Shown in pieces: positions 1 through 7,983 of a stretch of DNA of 33,252 nt. Where the stretch lies: the NCBI GenBank assembly GCA_023151145.1, contig JAKLJM010000004.1:1-33252 (forward strand), given 5' to 3'. How positions within the stretch are numbered: position 1 is the first letter of the stretch; every line of letters begins with the position of its first letter. This DNA is from Bacteriovoracaceae bacterium. GTDB lineage: Bacteria > Bdellovibrionota > Bacteriovoracia > Bacteriovoracales > Bacteriovoracaceae. A program made the translations under genes and the position numbers. A model generated the notes under the pieces. That model saw nothing but the letters and a program-made list of their open reading frames with translations. It searched no databases and was not told the origin of the DNA.

Positions 1-927
1 AACGATGGTATTTTAAATTTTGAACTCACGCGTGAAATTATTCAAATTAAACCTGTGAAATTTGATCTTATCCAAAACCAATATGCTTATTTGCGATTAG
101 TACAGTTTCAAAAAAAATCTGGTCAATACATGATCGATGCTCTTAAAAAATTGGAAACAGAAGCTAAAAAATTTGGTGGATTAAAAGGAATCGTCATTGA
201 TTTGCGCTCAAATCCAGGTGGACTTTTAGATGAAGCAGTAGAAGTTTCATCCATCTTTTTGAAGGAAGGAGTCGTGGTTTCCACTGAAGGACGTGATCCA
301 AAACAAAAAGAAGTACGATATGTGAAAAAAACTGGTTACAAAGAACTGAATTTACCTGTCGTGGTATTAATTAATGGATCGACAGCTTCAGCATCTGAAA
401 TCGTTGCAGGTGCTTTGCAAGACCATAAAAGGGCCTTAGTTATGGGGTCTCAATCATTCGGAAAGGGTTCAGTGCAGTCGGTAGCTAAGATTGATGATGA
501 GAAAGGTGTTAAATTAACCATTGCTCAATACATGACTCCCTCAAATAAAAAAATTCAGGCCATTGGAATTAAGCCAGATATTGCCATTGAAGAAACTGAA
601 GGGGCTTGGGTACTAGATAATAGAAAAGAGAGTTCAATCGTTCGAGAGAAAGATCTACGCAATCATTTAACAGCTACAGTTGAAACGGCCGAAGAAAAAG
701 TGGAAAGAGAAGCATTCGAAAAAGCAGATAGAGAAAAGAGAGAGCTTCGCTTAAAAGAACTGAGAGAAGCGAAAAACAAGCTAAAAACAGCTGTAAAAGA
801 TCAAAATTCAGAGAATTCTGAAAGTGATGAAGTCAAAGGAACTCCGCAGAATGACTATCAAGTGTTGCAAGCCGTTAATTACTTAAATTCCATTGGAATA
901 ATTAAAAATTTAAAACTAGAAAAATAA
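1..927 (+). CDS. C-terminal processing protease, CtpA/Prc type (S41), 5' end outside the window
   Basis: Serine peptidase of the S41 family, which cleaves periplasmic or membrane-linked proteins from their C-termini. The reading frame is open from base 1, so the GTG at 55 used by the ORF track is internal; the residues before it (LTREIIQIKPVK) match the usual linker after the PDZ domain, so the signal peptide and most of the PDZ domain lie upstream of the window. The catalytic core is intact: the STASASEI block with the nucleophile Ser at codon 388-390, and GKGSVQ with the general-base Lys at 463-465 and Gln four residues later. The Ser-Lys spacing of 25 residues fits the family. The C-terminal third is a charged Lys/Glu-rich helix, as is common in these proteins. 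It ends 25 bases before xseA and is probably co-transcribed with it. Confidence 0.93.
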   Translation, partial: NDGILNFELTREIIQIKPVKFDLIQNQYAYLRLVQFQKKSGQYMIDALKKLETEAKKFGGLKGIVIDLRSNPGGLLDEAVEVSSIFLKEGVVVSTEGRDPKQKEVRYVKKTGYKELNLPVVVLINGSTASASEIVAGALQDHKRALVMGSQSFGKGSVQSVAKIDDEKGVKLTIAQYMTPSNKKIQAIGIKPDIAIEETEGAWVLDNRKESSIVREKDLRNHLTATVETAEEKVEREAFEKADREKRELRLKELREAKNKLKTAVKDQNSENSESDEVKGTPQNDYQVLQAVNYLNSIGIIKNLKLEK

Positions 928-942
928 AATTCACCTAGGCTA

Positions 943-973
943 AGATAGAGGCATGAATATTGAGCCTCTATCT
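943..973 (+). promoter_or_regulatory. perfect hairpin enclosing the xseA start codon
   Basis: AGATAGAGGC (943-952) and GCCTCTATCT (964-973) form a perfect 10-bp stem with an 11-base loop that contains the xseA ATG at 953. The GAGG at 948-951, the only Shine-Dalgarno-like sequence, is paired in the left arm. There is no T-run after it, so it does not look like a terminator for the upstream protease. Sequestering of translation initiation is inference. Confidence 0.5.
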
Positions 974-2236
974 GTTGGCCGTCTGATCGATGCCATTAAA
1001 AGTAAATTAGAATCTAGTTTTCGAGACGTCGTTCTGGAAGGGGAGATCTCTAACCTAAGTTTATCTAGTTCGGGGCATTGGTATCTCACTCTTTCAGATA
1101 AAGATGCATCCATCTCTGCAGCAGTTTTTAAAATGGATGCTATGAGAAATCCCATCATGCAAAGACTCAAAGATGGAGACAAAGTTCTCGTCCATGGGGA
1201 TATCAATGTTTACCCAAAAAGAGGTTCGTTTCAGATCATTATTAAAAAAATACTTCCAAAAGGTGTTGGAGATCTAAAAGAGCAGTACGAAAAATTAAAG
1301 AAAAAGCTCGCAGCAGAAGGTCTATTTGATCTGGCCCAAAAAAAGAAAATTCCAGAAATGCCAAAACGAATAGCAGTGATTACAGCCCTTCGAGGGGCAG
1401 CTCTGCAAGACTTTCTCAATATCTATCAACGTCGTTCTTTTTGGATGGATATTGTCATCATACCAACTCTGGTTCAAGGGGACGAAGCCCCAAAAGCTCT
1501 AAGAAAAAGTTTATTTAATGCTATTAAGTACTCATTAACAGCGCCTGAAAATAAAAAGTTTGATCTTATCTTGATTACTCGAGGTGGTGGTTCAATGGAA
1601 GATTTATGGGCATTTAACGATGAGGGACTTGCTTGGGATATTTTTAATTGTCCCATTCCTGTTGTTAGTGCAGTAGGGCACGAGGTGGATTTTTCAATTT
1701 GTGATTTTGTCGCAGATTTACGACTAGAAACACCTTCAGCTGCGGCAGAAGTGTTAACCCAAAAACAATCACTCATCGTAAATAAAATGCATGATGTAAA
1801 AAGCAAAATTCGAAATGAAATGCGCTATTTTCTACAGCATATTTCTGAAAAAATTGAAAAAAGAAAACCTAAGAATGTTCTTTCTCTTTTAGTGAAAAAA
1901 TTATCTTTGTTTCAACAAAAACTGAATCGTGCTGATTTATCAAAACGATTTATTGAATTATCTGGTCTGTATGATTATCAAATAGATTTAGAAGATAAAT
2001 TAAAGAGACTACAATATTGGAAAGAAAGAGCGGTTGTAGATCGCAAAACAAAATTGCATAAAATGGAAAGCTTGCTGGTCGCGTATAATCCTAAAAATGT
2101 TCTAGGTCGTGGTTATGCCTATTTAGAAGTGAACAAAAAAGTTGTGTTAGACACCGTGGTATTTGATAGCTTAAGTAGCCAACAAAAAATGACATTACAC
2201 TTACATGATGGTGAAAGAACCGTCATTAAGGAGTGA
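953..2236 (+). CDS. xseA: exodeoxyribonuclease VII large subunit
   Basis: Large subunit of exonuclease VII, which degrades single-stranded DNA in both directions in the cytoplasm. The 427-residue product is near the usual family length of about 400-460. An OB-fold domain opens the protein (LSVGRLIDAIKSKLE, then LEGEISNL and GHWYLTLSD), followed by the catalytic core with IAVITALRGAALQDF, the glycine-rich TRGGGSMEDLWAFND block and AVGHEVDFSICDFVADLR, then a coiled-coil region and a short C-terminal segment (NPKNVLGRGYAYL) typical of XseA. The small subunit gene xseB is not beside it in this window. The start codon lies in the loop of a perfect 10-bp hairpin whose left arm contains the likely ribosome binding site (see separate feature). 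The stop codon overlaps the start region of the next gene, suggesting translational coupling. Confidence 0.95.
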   Translation: MNIEPLSVGRLIDAIKSKLESSFRDVVLEGEISNLSLSSSGHWYLTLSDKDASISAAVFKMDAMRNPIMQRLKDGDKVLVHGDINVYPKRGSFQIIIKKILPKGVGDLKEQYEKLKKKLAAEGLFDLAQKKKIPEMPKRIAVITALRGAALQDFLNIYQRRSFWMDIVIIPTLVQGDEAPKALRKSLFNAIKYSLTAPENKKFDLILITRGGGSMEDLWAFNDEGLAWDIFNCPIPVVSAVGHEVDFSICDFVADLRLETPSAAAEVLTQKQSLIVNKMHDVKSKIRNEMRYFLQHISEKIEKRKPKNVLSLLVKKLSLFQQKLNRADLSKRFIELSGLYDYQIDLEDKLKRLQYWKERAVVDRKTKLHKMESLLVAYNPKNVLGRGYAYLEVNKKVVLDTVVFDSLSSQQKMTLHLHDGERTVIKE

Positions 2237-3834
2237 TGGTGAAATTTTATTGTTCTAAAGAATTTGAGGCCGATCAACAATGGAATCTTTTTTGGCAGTA
2301 CTCCTTGCAAGAGAGTTGGTCTGTTCACTCCAGTGAAAAAATCAATCAAAGAACAAAAGGAATTTTAGTTTTAACTCCAAATGATTCATTTGATGATGAG
2401 TATTTTAAATATAAAAATTTATGGATTCTCGCCGATGAACTAGATGCTCGTTTTTTTTCGTCACAAGAAAGGGATTTGCAAGTTTTTAAGATAGATCCAG
2501 AGTCCCGTGAGGAATGGGAAGAGTTTACCTCACTGATGCAAGCGGAAGAAATTCGCGATTTGATTGAAGTAAAGCACAAAAAAACACTGCAAACATTTAC
2601 TGATTTTAAAGATAATAAAAAAATTGATCAAGCTTTGTTGGATGTTTTTAGTTTTAACTTAAAATTAAAAGACATCGATTTTAATGCAGACGATGAAGAA
2701 ATTATCGAAGACTTACAAAAAATAAAAAGATCAATCAAAGTATTTGCTGACATTGACTTTATATTGGAAGAAGGTATTTTAACTCTTCCAGAAGAGACTT
2801 ATGTTTGGAATATTCCAGATTCAAAAATGTTATTGGTCTTTCAAGTAGATAAACATGAGACTTTTATAGCAGTTATACTCGTTTCCTATTTATTAGAATC
2901 AATTTTTAAATTTTCTCGCGGTTTTACAACGATTCAATCAGAAGTCCCCATTCTTTTTCAGCATGCTTTACATATCACAGATCCCATTGCCTTAATGACA
3001 GATAAGGGGGACTTACTTTATTATAACGATTCTTTTTCTAAGCTTAGTTATCTTCCAAGTGATTGTTTAAATTTACAAAGTGATCAAATTATAGAAATTA
3101 ATCACCAGTTTTATCGTTTTAAAAGATTTCGTCATTTTCTCGGGGATCTTGTCACATATTACGTCTTTTTTATGCCTGATCAAAAAGAACAAACCATTGG
3201 ATTAGAAGATAAAAAAGCTCCCGAAGAATTAGGAATTATCTCAAGCTCTCTAGCCCATGAATTAAATAATCCCATTGCAGGAATTATTGCAGCTACGAGT
3301 GTTTTAGAATTAGAGGAGTGGGATGAAGATTCCAAACTTTCTATAAAAGATATAAAAGACGGAGCAATTCGTTGTAAGCAGCTAATCGAAATATTTTTAG
3401 GGTTTTCAAGACTTTCTCCTCATGTCGGTAAAGTTCAAAATATTGGTGAAATTGAAAAAGCCTTTGATCAGGCCCTACAATTGCTTCGTTTTAGAATGAT
3501 GGAACGAGAATTTAGAATGGAGTTAAAGAAAACACCAAGTTTGGAAATTTTTCAATCACCAATCAATTCTTCTGTCCTATCAATGATAGTGTATTTAATT
3601 TTATCTGAGACATTAACGGCTTTTGAGCACAGTAAACTTGTGACGTCAGGAACAGAAAGTAATAACCTCAATGTCTTCGTGACAGAGTTTTCTCAACAAA
3701 TTTCTCTTCAATTTGATAGAACTTTTGATTTTAAGGAAAGAATTCAATCTTCTAAACTTATTCAACATTTACTTGGACATGAAAAATTGGCCATGCATAT
3801 TGGCAATAAGGAAATTAAATTAATTGCCCTATAG
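2236..3834 (+). CDS. PAS/HisKA sensor protein lacking a recognisable ATPase domain
   Basis: Cytoplasmic sensor-like protein of about 530 residues; no membrane segment or signal peptide is visible. Residues 1-240 match nothing I recognise. A PAS-like segment follows (HITDPIALMTDKGDLLYYN, about 245-315), then a HisKA dimerisation helix with a clear H-box, SSSLAHELNNPIAG, phospho-acceptor His342 in ORF-track numbering. The following 130 residues lie where HATPase_c should be, but the N-box position reads LILSETLTAFEHS without the paired asparagines and no DxGxG glycine box follows. It may therefore be phosphorylated by another kinase or act as a scaffold. Start choice: AAGGAG at 2228-2233 is followed by overlapping GTG 2233, ATG 2236 and GTG 2239; ATG 2236 shares one base with the xseA stop (TGATG), while GTG 2239 has the better spacing. 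It converges on the exonuclease gene with a 6-base overlap. Confidence 0.75.
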   Translation: MVKFYCSKEFEADQQWNLFWQYSLQESWSVHSSEKINQRTKGILVLTPNDSFDDEYFKYKNLWILADELDARFFSSQERDLQVFKIDPESREEWEEFTSLMQAEEIRDLIEVKHKKTLQTFTDFKDNKKIDQALLDVFSFNLKLKDIDFNADDEEIIEDLQKIKRSIKVFADIDFILEEGILTLPEETYVWNIPDSKMLLVFQVDKHETFIAVILVSYLLESIFKFSRGFTTIQSEVPILFQHALHITDPIALMTDKGDLLYYNDSFSKLSYLPSDCLNLQSDQIIEINHQFYRFKRFRHFLGDLVTYYVFFMPDQKEQTIGLEDKKAPEELGIISSSLAHELNNPIAGIIAATSVLELEEWDEDSKLSIKDIKDGAIRCKQLIEIFLGFSRLSPHVGKVQNIGEIEKAFDQALQLLRFRMMEREFRMELKKTPSLEIFQSPINSSVLSMIVYLILSETLTAFEHSKLVTSGTESNNLNVFVTEFSQQISLQFDRTFDFKERIQSSKLIQHLLGHEKLAMHIGNKEIKLIAL

Positions 3835-4782
3835 AAAATAGCGTGGATATCCATAATTATTTGGATTTTTTTCAATAAATTTATCTAGATCATCTTTAAT
3901 CAGTTCAAAATCTTTTTTGTTAAATATTTTTTTAAAGACAAAGACTTCATGATTTAATTTTTGATTATGTTGTACATATGCAATAAGTAATTGTTTAACT
4001 TCCGTGGGAAGTGAATCACGTTTTAAGCGTCCCTGAGAGATTCGAGACATCTTAGACCCTAAGTACTGAACAAGCTTGTTTGCATGACCGGGATATCTAA
4101 GAACTGAATCGAGTTTTTGATAAAGAGAGTCCACCGGAACAATTCTCACCTGACCAGGGATTAGATGATTAAATAATAAAAAATCGCCAATATAGTGAGA
4201 GAGTAAATGTTTTTGACATTCTTCTTTTGGTATTAGTGGATAATCGTTGAAAAAGGCTGATAACAAATAAGTTATGAGTTCCTGTTGGTTATTTTCTGAC
4301 AGCTTAGGATAAAGAGAGAGTGATTCAAGTAAACCTTCAAAAAATGGACCTGATAATTTTACGGTAATAGTTTCTGGGGTAACATTCTTACATAATTCTA
4401 AAATTAATTTTTTTTGTTCAAACTTTGCGTCTGAAGGAAATGTTTTTAACATTAATCCTTCATTACCTTTCATCGTTAAAACAAAAGGGACTTTGATATT
4501 TTCAATGACTTGTTCTAAAGCTTCAAAGAGCTCATCGTGAGTTTGATAATCTTTCGCTTTTAAATGAATACGGTCTAATTCAAATTTGTTTTTAGGATAA
4601 TAAAGTGAATTAACTTTATTAATTTTTTTACTAATGAAGACATCTAAATATTTTAGTAATAACTGTGCAGAAGCTTCAGCATCATCCAATGCACGGTGAG
4701 CATTTTCATGACCAAATCCAAAGATTTGACTCATGTACTGCAAGTTTGTACTCATGAGATTAGGAATCATATATTTGGTCAT
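3829..4782 (-). CDS. C-terminal part of a split DnaQ-like DEDDh exonuclease plus unknown domain
   Basis: Second half of a DEDDh 3'-5' exonuclease whose first half is the adjacent upstream ORF in another frame. Near its N-terminus it carries the Exo III motif AHRALDDAEASAQLL with the catalytic His and last Asp. Reading the same frame upstream of its ATG gives SLCTNLMTKYM, the normal CT-containing continuation of this family, so the ATG at 4782 is internal to the ancestral gene. Residues from about 50 to 317 form a domain I do not recognise; no GIY-YIG, HRDC or helicase motif is seen. The ORF starts with ATGA overlapping the upstream stop, so coupled translation of two chains is possible in principle, but a conserved stretch between the halves seems deleted, which favours decay. 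Confidence 0.6.
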   Translation of the reverse strand: MTKYMIPNLMSTNLQYMSQIFGFGHENAHRALDDAEASAQLLLKYLDVFISKKINKVNSLYYPKNKFELDRIHLKAKDYQTHDELFEALEQVIENIKVPFVLTMKGNEGLMLKTFPSDAKFEQKKLILELCKNVTPETITVKLSGPFFEGLLESLSLYPKLSENNQQELITYLLSAFFNDYPLIPKEECQKHLLSHYIGDFLLFNHLIPGQVRIVPVDSLYQKLDSVLRYPGHANKLVQYLGSKMSRISQGRLKRDSLPTEVKQLLIAYVQHNQKLNHEVFVFKKIFNKKDFELIKDDLDKFIEKNPNNYGYPRYFL

Positions 4783-5156
4783 GAGATTGGTGCATAGAGA
4801 TTTATTGGTTGAATATCAAAAGCCGTGTTGTGGGCAACCAAAATAGAGTTGCCAATAAAAGATAAAATATCATCGATCACTTCTTCTATTTTTGGTGAAT
4901 TGGCCACATCTTCAGGATGAATGGTTGTTAACTTTTGGATGAAATCAGGGATTTCTCGTTCGGGATCAATCAGATAGTTTTTTGTTTCAACTATTTTTAA
5001 ATTTACAATTTTAACCAAGCCAATTTCAATGATTCGATCTGATTTAGGATTTCCACCTGTTGATTCTAGGTCAAAGACGCAAAATTCTAGAGGATATAAC
5101 AGCTGGTAGCTTTCGTTGTGAGATAAATGATTATGCATATTGTACTCGTCGAACAT
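4779..5156 (-). pseudogene. N-terminal part of a DnaQ-like DEDDh exonuclease, cut off by a frameshift
   Basis: First half of a DnaQ/DinG-type proofreading-like exonuclease. The Exo I motif CVFDLESTGG (Asp and Glu ligands) and Exo II motif LVAHNTAFDI (Asp) are intact, but the frame runs into TGA at 4779-4781 shortly after. In relatives about 17-24 residues separate the Exo II FD from the conserved CT dipeptide; here joining the two frames leaves only about ten. That points to a deletion of roughly 30-40 bases that is not a multiple of three, rather than a one-base sequencing slip. It cannot form a complete exonuclease alone because Exo III lies in the next ORF. The ATG at 5156 has no clear ribosome binding site; the ATG at 5138 is an alternative start. 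Confidence 0.7.
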
Positions 5157-5256
5157 TCGCTCGATTAAAAATTAATGCCTTCAAACACTGAAGACCCAAA
5201 CATAGTTGATAGATTAATTCGAAATACTAAGGAGATCAACCCGGCAAATGAAGATT

Positions 5257-6057
5257 TTAAGGGCGACTTGAAGCCGCTGGAGCTAACCAGTCGTTAATAG
5301 AGTATTTTTGTAAGATTTCTTTTAAGCGACCATTCTTTCTAAGTTCTTGAATCCCTTGATCAAAATCTTGTGCCAGCTTTTCTGCTTCGGGATTTTTTGG
5401 AGAAAATGCCATATAGAGTTTTACCGTTTCTTCGCAGCCGATATTTTTAAATAAGGTATTTTGTTTGGTAGTATTAAGAAAGTGCGACATGACATATTCA
5501 TTTTCAACGATTAAATCAATTTTTTGGTGAATTAGTTTTTTACTCATGGCCTCAAGTGGTGCATTTCCAAAAGTAAAATCAATTCGATTAGCGTTATCTT
5601 GGTTCTTTTTAATATAATCGTTTAGCTTTTCGCCATAAGAATAACTTTTCACTATTCCCAATTTGACTTTACTTAGGTTCTCGAGACCTTTGTACTTCCA
5701 TCTCACGCTATTATTGGCATAAAAACAAAGACGAGAATCACCAATCTCGTTTTTGGGAAAAATTAAATCTGGGGCATCTCCAACTGTAGCGGCTACAAGC
5801 ACGTCATTTTTACCAGCTCTCGTCATGTTAATGGCTTCAGTCCAGTCGGCAATTTTATAAACGACTTTTTTGTCGTTCGTTTTAAAAATCTCGTTAAAAA
5901 TTTCTATCGCATAGCCAGGCTCTTTTAAGGGATCACAGTTGTAAGGGCACCACTCATCGGCCATGAGTTTGAGAGATTTATCAGCATGGACGGATGGATT
6001 TAAAAATAATCCAAAACAAAAAATGAGAGCAAAAATTTTGTAAGCTTTTATGGTCAT
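5257..6057 (-). CDS. periplasmic solute-binding protein, SBP_bac_3 type
   Basis: Secreted protein of 266 residues with a signal peptide (hydrophobic FALIFCFGLFL, likely cleavage after VHA) and the fold signature of amino-acid ABC transporter or sensor ligand-binding proteins: LKLMADEWCPYNCD at the start, PGYAIEIFNEIF, then VYKIADWTEAINMTRAGKND and DLIFPKNEIG, and a second lobe with KLGIVKSYSYGEKLNDYI. There is no lipobox cysteine, so it should be soluble in the periplasm. No permease or ATPase gene is adjacent, so it is an orphan; such proteins may feed a distant transporter or have another binding role. The ligand cannot be told from the sequence. The start at 6057 precedes a good signal peptide; the upstream ribosome binding site is weak. 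Confidence 0.82.
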   Translation of the reverse strand: MTIKAYKIFALIFCFGLFLNPSVHADKSLKLMADEWCPYNCDPLKEPGYAIEIFNEIFKTNDKKVVYKIADWTEAINMTRAGKNDVLVAATVGDAPDLIFPKNEIGDSRLCFYANNSVRWKYKGLENLSKVKLGIVKSYSYGEKLNDYIKKNQDNANRIDFTFGNAPLEAMSKKLIHQKIDLIVENEYVMSHFLNTTKQNTLFKNIGCEETVKLYMAFSPKNPEAEKLAQDFDQGIQELRKNGRLKEILQKYSINDWLAPAASSRP

Positions 6058-6217
6058 AACCTAATTATCAACTAAAAATGAGCAAGTTTAAATTATGTTT
6101 ATTGTAACGAAATTAGTAAAAATCAAAAGATGTGAATTTAAATATTTGTTGGCTTTTCTTAAGGGAAATTAAAGAAGATAGACTAACTATGGGGAAATGA
6201 AGAGATTGAAGATCGCC

Positions 6218-6249
6218 AAAAAAACAAGGCTCCCTTAAGGGAGCCTTGT
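6218..6249 (-). terminator. rho-independent terminator of the L,D-transpeptidase gene
   Basis: ACAAGGCTCCC-TTAA-GGGAGCCTTGT is a perfect inverted repeat at 6224-6249. On the minus strand it is followed directly by seven T residues (A-run 6218-6224 on plus), just after the transpeptidase stop codon. It is the clearest intrinsic terminator in the window. Confidence 0.9.
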
Positions 6250-6260
6250 GAGAATCGTAC

Positions 6261-7766
6261 CTATTTTGTTGCTTGTGGCAGCTTTAAAGCATCCATCCAT
6301 TGAGGAGTGATCTCATCAGCAAAACCACCAGTTTCTAGTTTTGTTGGGTGAGTGTAGTTTTCCAACATACCAGCGTCTACATAGAATGTTCCTTGCATTT
6401 CTTCAGTCTTCATTCCGTATACGTTTCCTTTTTTACCAATTTTTCTTCCAAACTTAGACATTTTTTCACCTGGAGTGTATTCAATTACATCTGGTTTGTT
6501 GTCTACATTGTATTCACCAATTTCTAATAATTGAGCGAATGGTTTTTGAGAAAGAATTGTATTAATTTCTGCTTTTCTCTTTTTATCTTTTGAAGTTAAA
6601 AGTTCATTTCTTAAAGCAAAAAACTTATTCATATCTTCTTCAGAAATTTTTAGCGATGCTTTTACTTCTTCATAGTCTGCTTTTAATTGTTTATCTTTTG
6701 TTAAAGCATACTTCCAGTTTACTGGAGATTGGTTAGTATAAGCTGCAAGAGTAGAATCTAATAAAGCTTCTTTAGCATAAATTTTAATAACCGGAGTTCC
6801 CGTTGGAAGCATTTGGCGTAAGTAAGCGATCGTTTCATTTGTCACTCTTGTACAACCAGATGATCTTGGATTTGAAACTAAGTTAACAATTGGTTTTTTA
6901 GTTCTAGCTACATACTTATCTTTATCTTGTCCCCAACCAATAGTTCCGTGTGTCCATTGTCCGTAAGCTTCAGGACCTAAAAACATGGCGTACCAACCAA
7001 AAGCTCCTCTCATTGAACCTTCAGTTTTTCCATTTGCATCTTTTGGCATTACATCTTTATCAAACCATCCACGACCTGAATCCCCTGGAGCTGGAACAGC
7101 TGGATATCCATCTTTGTACCATGATGGGTAGTGCCCACCAGCATCTTCATAGTACTTAGTCCAACCCGTTACACGAAATGATCCTAAAATACTTCTTCCT
7201 TTTCCTTTTTCTGTTTTTGATAATTCAATATCTTCACCAACAACAACTTCTGCTTCCATAACCATTTTATGAGCACAAGAGTTATCGGCACATTGTCTTT
7301 CATAAACACGCACTGTTTCTGTTGCAACGTTTACTACAGCAAATAATTTTCCTTCAAATTCTCTATAATCAATAATTTTTTCTGAAAGATATTCTTTTGA
7401 AACAAAGTATTTTTCAGATGGAGTAATTTTCGAAGTTGTGCTTACGATTTCAATTTGAACAAATCCGCCTTCATAAACTGTAGCTGAGTCAACAATTCTA
7501 ACTTTGTCATTCATCCAAAGTACACCCATTGATGCAGCTTTTGCTGAAGGAGCTTGTCTTACGTTAACAGATCTTGGTTTGATAAAGTAGATTTTTTGAG
7601 CATCTACTTCATCTGTTCCTGGACCTTGTGATCCTTCTATTGCTGGTCCTGTCGTTTCCGCAGGATTAACAGTTGTCTCTGTTTGGTTTTGAACAATCTC
7701 TTGTGCCAAAACAGTGTTAGAGAGTGTCGATAGAATCATCATAGGGATTAAAAAATTCTTTTTCAT
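6261..7766 (-). CDS. secreted SH3-domain L,D-transpeptidase (YkuD family)
   Basis: Cell-wall enzyme that would form 3-3 cross-links or attach/exchange D-amino acids on peptidoglycan stems in the periplasm. A signal peptide (MKKNFLIPMMILSTLSNTVLA) is followed by a Thr/Glu-rich linker, an SH3-like segment (VNVRQAPSAKAASMGVLW, about residues 66-110) and the YkuD catalytic domain. The catalytic motif is present as WTHGT with His273 and RSSGCTRV with the nucleophile Cys305. A helical extension of about 170 residues follows with no known motif, making it longer than minimal LdtA-like enzymes. A clear GGAGGA ribosome binding site precedes the ATG at 7766. In Bdellovibrio, L,D-transpeptidases are known to remodel the prey wall during bdelloplast formation; that this one does so is inference. 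Confidence 0.92.
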   Translation of the reverse strand: MKKNFLIPMMILSTLSNTVLAQEIVQNQTETTVNPAETTGPAIEGSQGPGTDEVDAQKIYFIKPRSVNVRQAPSAKAASMGVLWMNDKVRIVDSATVYEGGFVQIEIVSTTSKITPSEKYFVSKEYLSEKIIDYREFEGKLFAVVNVATETVRVYERQCADNSCAHKMVMEAEVVVGEDIELSKTEKGKGRSILGSFRVTGWTKYYEDAGGHYPSWYKDGYPAVPAPGDSGRGWFDKDVMPKDANGKTEGSMRGAFGWYAMFLGPEAYGQWTHGTIGWGQDKDKYVARTKKPIVNLVSNPRSSGCTRVTNETIAYLRQMLPTGTPVIKIYAKEALLDSTLAAYTNQSPVNWKYALTKDKQLKADYEEVKASLKISEEDMNKFFALRNELLTSKDKKRKAEINTILSQKPFAQLLEIGEYNVDNKPDVIEYTPGEKMSKFGRKIGKKGNVYGMKTEEMQGTFYVDAGMLENYTHPTKLETGGFADEITPQWMDALKLPQATK

Positions 7767-7816
7767 GAAGTTCCTCCAAAAATGGGTTCCATTAGCGTGA
7801 GTTTATTTATGCAGGC

Positions 7817-7927
7817 TTTATAGCAGAGCTGGAAAAAAAATGATCGAGGCATGTAAAAGTTACTCATATAAGTATTACTCATAAAATTAATTTAGCTTTA
7901 CTAAAATCCAAAATGAGGCGATTTTAG
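7817..7927. promoter_or_regulatory. divergent intergenic region with direct and inverted repeats
   Basis: The gap between the divergent transpeptidase and lysozyme-like genes holds two exact copies of TTACTCATA (7860-7868 and 7875-7883, 15 bases apart) and a perfect 8-bp inverted repeat CTAAAATC/GATTTTAG (7901-7908, 7920-7927). A minus-strand -10-like TATAAA lies at 7817-7822. The 15-base phasing is unlike one helical turn, so a repressor or activator pair is only a guess. No -35 elements are convincing. Confidence 0.35.
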
Positions 7928-7983
7928 CGCCACTTTAAATTAGTTACACTCGGTACACAAAAAACACCCATATGGAGGAATGC

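Noticed and set aside
5157-5256. Small gene or RNA between the exonuclease and solute-binding protein
   Set aside because: The 100-base gap has no ORF, tRNA-like fold or strong hairpin that I can see.
5257-6057. Solute-binding protein as a lipoprotein
   Set aside because: The signal peptide ends in VHA-D with no cysteine at the cleavage site.
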